In this document: positions 39,362 to 44,118 of the stretch, piece by piece
Layout: every line of letters starts with the position of its first letter
How positions within the stretch are numbered: position 1 is the stretch's first letter
DNA from: Brachionus koreanus
Taxonomy: Eukaryota; Rotifera; Eurotatoria; Ploima; Brachionidae
Direction: 5' to 3'
NCBI GenBank assembly: GCA_016987375.1
Contig: PJRA01000555.1
Span: 1,186,380-1,230,497 of the forward strand
DNA: 44,118 bases
The notes under the pieces: generated by a model
Told to the model about the DNA's origin: nothing
Databases searched by the model: none
Seen by the model: the letters and a program-made list of their open reading frames with translations, nothing else
Translations under genes and position numbers: made by a program

Positions 39362-42300
39362 TTAATGATTTTGTCGATAAATTTTGTTTGCCTGTGCTTG
39401 TTGCGCCTTTCGGAAGGCTTCTTCAATCAATAGCCGGTCATGATAAAGCTGATTTCGTTTGTCTTGCTCAAGTTTTTTGTAAGCAAGTTTGTTGTCTTCT
39501 TTAAATTGATTTTCTTTAACCTTATACAATGTTTCTATGTTGCGTTTATTGGTCAAATTTCTGAGATAGGCCAATTTAGCTTGTTCTTTAGCTTCAACAT
39601 CAATTTTCCTGATTACAAAAAAAGACTTTAATTTTAATAAATTAATTTTAATTATAAAGAACGGTCAGTTTAGACTTGTTTAGCTATTAATTTAATGCTT
39701 TGGTTTAATTATTTAAATTCATGGTTTAAAAATTGCACCTAAAACTTTTATTATTTTGATTCTAAATGTCATTAATTGAATTTTAAGATTACTTATGATT
39801 AATAAAAATTTTTGAATGTTGTTTTTCAACAATTAACTGAATAGAAATTTGATATCTTTTTTAATCTTTTTATTTATTATCAACTCTAATTCGACATTAT
39901 TAATTATGCTCAATAAAAAAAAGATAATTTTGTACAGAAAACTTTTTGTTTTAAATTACTTTTTGAGCCTAAAAGTCAATTTACCTTTTTGTTTTAACTA
40001 AAAGTTATTAAATGCCATTTTAGATTTAAAATTCAAAGAGTGAATTAACCTTATTTAAATATACTCTATGATTTTGTAATTCTAATTAGTAGAAATTAAA
40101 TTAATTTGAAAATTTAATTAAAAACAAAAAACAATCAAATAACGTTAGTAAAAAACATAGTATGATCTTGAATTCGACTGAAGTTGATGTAGAAAACATA
40201 AAAAAAATATTTTATTTGAAATGTATTAAATGATAAACCCTAAAAAAGTCAAAATATATCAAGCTTTTGTTTAAAAATAAAGAAAAAATTGTATTATTGT
40301 AATAAAATTTTAAGCAAGATGAACTGATTTTAACTTGAATAAACAAAAAATAAATTTAAATTCATATTTTTGTTTTTTTTTTTGGTGAGATCATTTTAAA
40401 TTTTTAAAAAGTGAAAATCATAAATTATAAAGATAAATCATTTTTTTAAAATAAATTATGACTAATTTATTAAATCACAATTATAAAAATTATTATTTTA
40501 AATTTTTTACCATATAATTTAGAGAACATTGACAATGTGTTTAAAAAAATTGATTTTTTTTCTAATTTTCGTTGATTTTTAAATTGAATAAATTGAAATA
40601 AATATTTTATATTAATTTAAATTTATTTTAACAAAGTTAAAAGGATTTTAGATTTTTTTTAGAAAAATATTGCCTAACTGAGACTTGTACTCAGAGAAAA
40701 TGACTTAAGTAATGTTCTTAAACCATTACACAAAACAATGTCTTAAAAAATTTAATTAAAAAATACACTATTGTTTAAAATCTTGAAAAAATTGGTTCGA
40801 TTTTAGTCCTAAAATTTGTTCTCAAAAATTCCATAAAAACAATAAAAGTGGGTAAAAGATATTTCAATATTTTAGTAAAGATAAACAGATAATCCATTAA
40901 ATGATTGAATATTCTAAAATTTTGCATGCTGTATTATTTCAAATATTATATTTGAAATAAACAGCATTGAATGCTCTTCAAAATGATATGTCTAACTCTT
41001 TGTTTATTTACTTCCACTAATATCAATGACGTCATTAAAACCTAGTTACCTATATTACTTTAACTATCATATTTGTTTTATGAACTTCATTCAATTTTTC
41101 TCTTATTAATATTTAAATCATAATAAACTAATATCTGATAGCAGACCATTACTTTTATGTACTTTATGTTCTCTTTAAGGAATTTACTAGTTAAAACAAG
41201 ATTCTTTTATGAATACTTTAAGGAAATTATTGAATAAAACAATATCTAGTATTTGTTTACTTTAAAGGGAATTTTTTTAAAAATATTAGTTAAAAATCAC
41301 ATGGTTTAATAAAGTGTAATATAAAATATCAAATTCAAAATGTTATAATTAAATTAATATTTCTAGAAATTACAAAAATCTGAATTATTTTTTTATGAGC
41401 TGAAATTATTTTAATGGTCTTAATCTATTTTATACATGTTTACCGAAATTTAATAGTCATCTCAAATTTTAAATTTAATCAATCTCACAATTTAATATAA
41501 CTCGCTTTTTTTATACAGTAAAATTCAAAGTTTATTTAATTTTTCATTATCATAAGCTAGGCAAAATTAAATACAAAAATGGGTTTAAAAATGTTAAAGA
41601 TGTTATTTTTAATATCCTTTTTAACAATTTATGAGTGATTTACTAGTAGAAACATAGTTTTATTCAAGCCGAATGGAAATCAAAAATGTGCCTCAATTAA
41701 GAAGGGTAAAAGATTGATTTTTTAAAAAATTTAATTATGCTCATGCTAGCCTTCAGAGGAAGAAAAGATCGGATAGACCAGCCATCTCCCTGTTTTTGAC
41801 AGCAGCTTAAAGCTTATTACTTGTGAATTATCAAATGACTGTGACATGTCACTATCTTGTCACCCATATCACTCGTCACTTTAATTTGATTAACAAAGCT
41901 AACATACCTTGCCAAGTTTTTACTCATGATTTGACAAATTTTGATATTAATCCAACTAATATTTATTTATTTATTTCAGTTAACGCCTAATAGGCGATGT
42001 AAAAAAATAAATTTTTAAAAATAAAAGAATGTTGTGTATAAGACAAAGTTTAAGTATTATCCAAAAAACTAAAAAAATAAAAATAATTTTAATGCTAATT
42101 TTTCTTTTCTATTTTAATTTTATTAATTATTATTCATTTAATTGTTTTTTCTTTTTTTTTTTAATTGAATTATATTCGAACGATTTTCGATCAAGCAGCT
42201 TAGGAATAACAAGAAATAATTTCTTTTATTTGTGAACCCATTTTTTGTGAAACACACTCAGCTACTCTTATTCAGAATATCTCAACTATTATTTTTTCAT

Positions 42301-43977
42301 TTTTGAATATTTTATCTTATCCTATGTTACAAGACATAATACAATTTTTTGCTTAATACCCTGTTAATACTTGCCGTAACTTATAATCATTATTATTATT
42401 TTAAGTAATATAAATAAAATTAATTTATTATTCTAATTAGTAAAATGATATATTTTGATAGAGAGAAAAATAATTGAGACTAACCCTGAGTCAATGCGCT
42501 CTATGAAGTATTGTTTAAGTTCTTTCTTTCCCAAATTTCGATCCATATTTTTCAAATCTGCTAATTCAGCTCTTCTTTTCTCAAAATCAGCCACCTGTTG
42601 ATTATAATTTCGGTGATATTGATCACGAACTTGTTGTCTGTCGAATTGCTCATTCATTTTATCAATTCTTTGCTGCTCACGTTGAGCTACTTTTTCTCTC
42701 TTAAGATCTATGTTATCCATACTAATGCTGACAAAATTGTTCGGTTTGGCCTTGAGACCAGGTCTATCCGGTAGACCAATATTTACTTTTGGGTTACCAA
42801 AGCGATCAGGAACATCTTAAAAAAATTTTTTTATCAAAAATTTTTTATTTAGAAACAAAAAAAAAGAAGATTTTAGTTAATAAAATTTCTAAAAAAAACA
42901 TTTCCAGTGTCTTGGAGCCGGACACTTACTGGAGTTAAGGTTTTGACGCTTTGGCTTTGGGTTTTTTTTGAAAGAAATTTCTGTATTTACTGATTTATTC
43001 TCTTTTATTTCAGCTTTATCATCATCATCATCGCTATGGCACAAAAATTTAACTATTTTTGGTCGATTTTTGCATCTATGCTCATCTCTCACATCATCAT
43101 ATAATTTCTTTATTTTTTCCAAATACTCCTCGTAGTATTTATTAGATTTTTCTTTGATTTTTTCCTCGTCCAAACAGCTAGGTGGTGTAACAGGTCTATG
43201 ACAGCAGCAGCTGTTGGATCTCTCAATTTTTTGGTTACCTGAATGCAACAAATGTTTATTATTTTGAATTTGAAAGCGGATTTTTTCGTCTAATTGATCC
43301 GGAGTTAGCTGAGAGCCAATGATGGTCTTGTTAATTGATTCAGCATCAACCACAGCAGGATTTGACCGTACTGAACGGTAATAAACAGGTGCAGTGCTGG
43401 GCATGGTTGACAAAAACGAAGTAGTCTCAACACTACAGCCGGGTAGAGTCGGATAAATTAAGTTTGAATAAAGCGGATAATAAGGAACAAAATAAGGCCA
43501 TATGTCATAAATCATCCTGGGCATGATCACGTGGTCTAGATAGGGTCTTTCATTGGCTCTAACTGGATATCCGGGTAAGTTTTTAAGCGGATATTCTTCA
43601 TTTAATTCTTCAAGGTATTGTCGGGCTGTAGACGGCAAATTGAATTCAAATTTTATGCGTTCAAACATGGCATCTGGGATCCAAATAGCTTCATTGAATG
43701 GAAGAGTACGGGTTTTTCCATTGCAGAATTTGACTGTTAGCTGTGAGTCCGAATCTGTGGTGTTCGAGTTGCGCTTTTCGTAGCCTTCAAGCACTTCAGC
43801 CGGAGCATATTTTTCTTTCCCATCTATCAGAGCCAGTACTTTGTCGTTTGTTTTTACAGAGTGAGCGTATGAATCGTCATAGTGAATTATGTCATAAATA
43901 GCCGTGTCTTGATATATGCTGTCCAAATATTTGCCATGTTCATTTGGACCAAATTGAACCATAAAACGATGCGCCAA
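39362..43977 (-). CDS. C11orf16/DUF4537-like protein with coiled-coil C-terminus, three exons, 5' incomplete
   Basis: Exons are 43977-42930, 42815-42485 and 39608-39362, with introns of 114 and 2876 bp. The phases join cleanly (phase 1 at a perfect GTAAGT donor, phase 2 at GTTAGT), giving at least 541 residues. Residues about 44-105 resemble the DUF4537 fold (TNDKVLALIDG..YAPAEVLEG..LTVKFCNGKTRTLPFNEAIW) found in vertebrate C11orf16 and VWA3-type proteins. A Pro/Tyr-rich stretch, an acidic SDDDDDKAEIKENK segment and two highly charged helical exons (ending EEAFRKAQQAQANKI) follow. The first codon shown is TTG. A TAG sits just upstream within a good acceptor (TTTGCTGATAG, exon from 43980), so the true start is in an exon beyond the window, or at the internal ATG at 43962. 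The function is unknown. Confidence 0.72.
39609..42484 (-). other. 2.88 kb second intron of the C11orf16-like gene
   Basis: GT..AG bounded. It is AT-rich and carries repeat-R copy 5. A mixed-composition patch at about 41740-41930 contains the palindrome TGACATGTCA and a perfect CGCCTA-A-TAGGCG hairpin near 41985-41998. I find no nested gene; the small frames inside are AT noise. Confidence 0.6.
40940..41015 (-). repeat. dispersed repeat family R, copy 5
   Basis: The reverse complement carries AAATAAACAAAGAGTTAGAC, ATATCATTTTGAAGAGCATT and CAATGCTGTTTATTT, matching copies 1 to 4. Only the central part is present. Confidence 0.65.
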
Positions 43978-43980
43978 TAT

Positions 43981-44118
43981 CTATCAGCAAAAAAATTAAT
44001 TAATTTTTTAAAACTTAAATTTAAATTTTAAAGCTATTTATTTATTAATTTAAAAAAAATTTTATTTTTTCGAAAAAAAAAATTTCTTAATTTATTGAAT
44101 ACTATTTTTTTATTTATT
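43981..44118. other. probable intron at right window edge
   Basis: This is an AT-rich run immediately upstream of a good acceptor for the minus-strand gene. Most likely it is intron, with the first coding exon outside the window. Confidence 0.45.

Noticed and set aside
1..44118. CRISPR arrays, operons, phage or bacterial mobile systems
   Set aside because: Introns, poly(A) signals and metazoan protein families show nuclear animal DNA; no regularly spaced repeat array is present.

Overview
The window is eukaryotic nuclear DNA, roughly three-quarters A+T. It has intron-split genes, AATAAA polyadenylation signals, long gene-poor stretches and a heavy load of decayed transposable elements. The gene families present (TIPRL, a non-chordate-type protocadherin, a short paxillin, a claudin-like tetraspanner, a C11orf16/DUF4537-type protein, a divergent rhodopsin-like GPCR) indicate a bilaterian animal. 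The extreme AT content, many introns of about 50-110 bp and solitary lineage-specific GPCRs fit a small lophotrochozoan such as a monogonont rotifer (Brachionus-like). That assignment is inference. The standard genetic code is used. There are two short assembly gaps (8874-8876 and 23198-23206).

Layout. 167-409 (-): possible exon of a small membrane protein. 1189-1947 (-): intronless TIPRL. 2.3-9.0 kb: graveyard of non-LTR retrotransposon (LINE) tails, two MITEs and a tRNA-derived SINE. 9-16 kb: mostly unannotatable AT-rich DNA with a possible 5S-like or promoter segment near 13.6 kb and an RTE-type LINE tail at 14.6-14.9 kb. 16085-18946 (+): single-exon protocadherin. 19.5-19.8 kb: second copy of the 7.4 kb MITE. 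21483-22490 (+): single-exon GPCR. 23901-24903 (-): a five-exon gene, assembled here by splice-site reading, for a secreted 251-residue protein; all four introns are phase 1. 25.4-27.4 kb: hairpin repeat, decayed coding-like region, LINE tail with (ATT)n, a 350 bp foldback MITE and a dispersed repeat. 30935-35914 (+): three-exon paxillin/leupaxin-type LIM protein whose 3.87 kb first intron holds a 514 bp MITE nested between inverted repeats. 36.2 kb: mariner transposase remnant. 38585-39205 (+): claudin-like gene, convergent with a three-exon minus-strand gene (39362-43977, continuing past the right edge).

Functional themes. Paxillin (focal adhesions), protocadherin (cell-cell adhesion) and the claudin-like protein (junctions or membranes) are adhesion and epithelial proteins. 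TIPRL is a PP2A-type phosphatase regulator. Nothing suggests the genes are co-regulated; they look like ordinary independent metazoan neighbours.

Most distinctive finding: three non-autonomous inverted-repeat elements of different length (175, 350 and 514 bp) share termini of the form G[G/A]CAA..TGA and are flanked by exact 8-9 bp target duplications. A TA-flanked MITE family (two copies), a five-copy dispersed repeat, a tRNA-derived SINE and at least two kinds of LINE tail occur in the same 44 kb.
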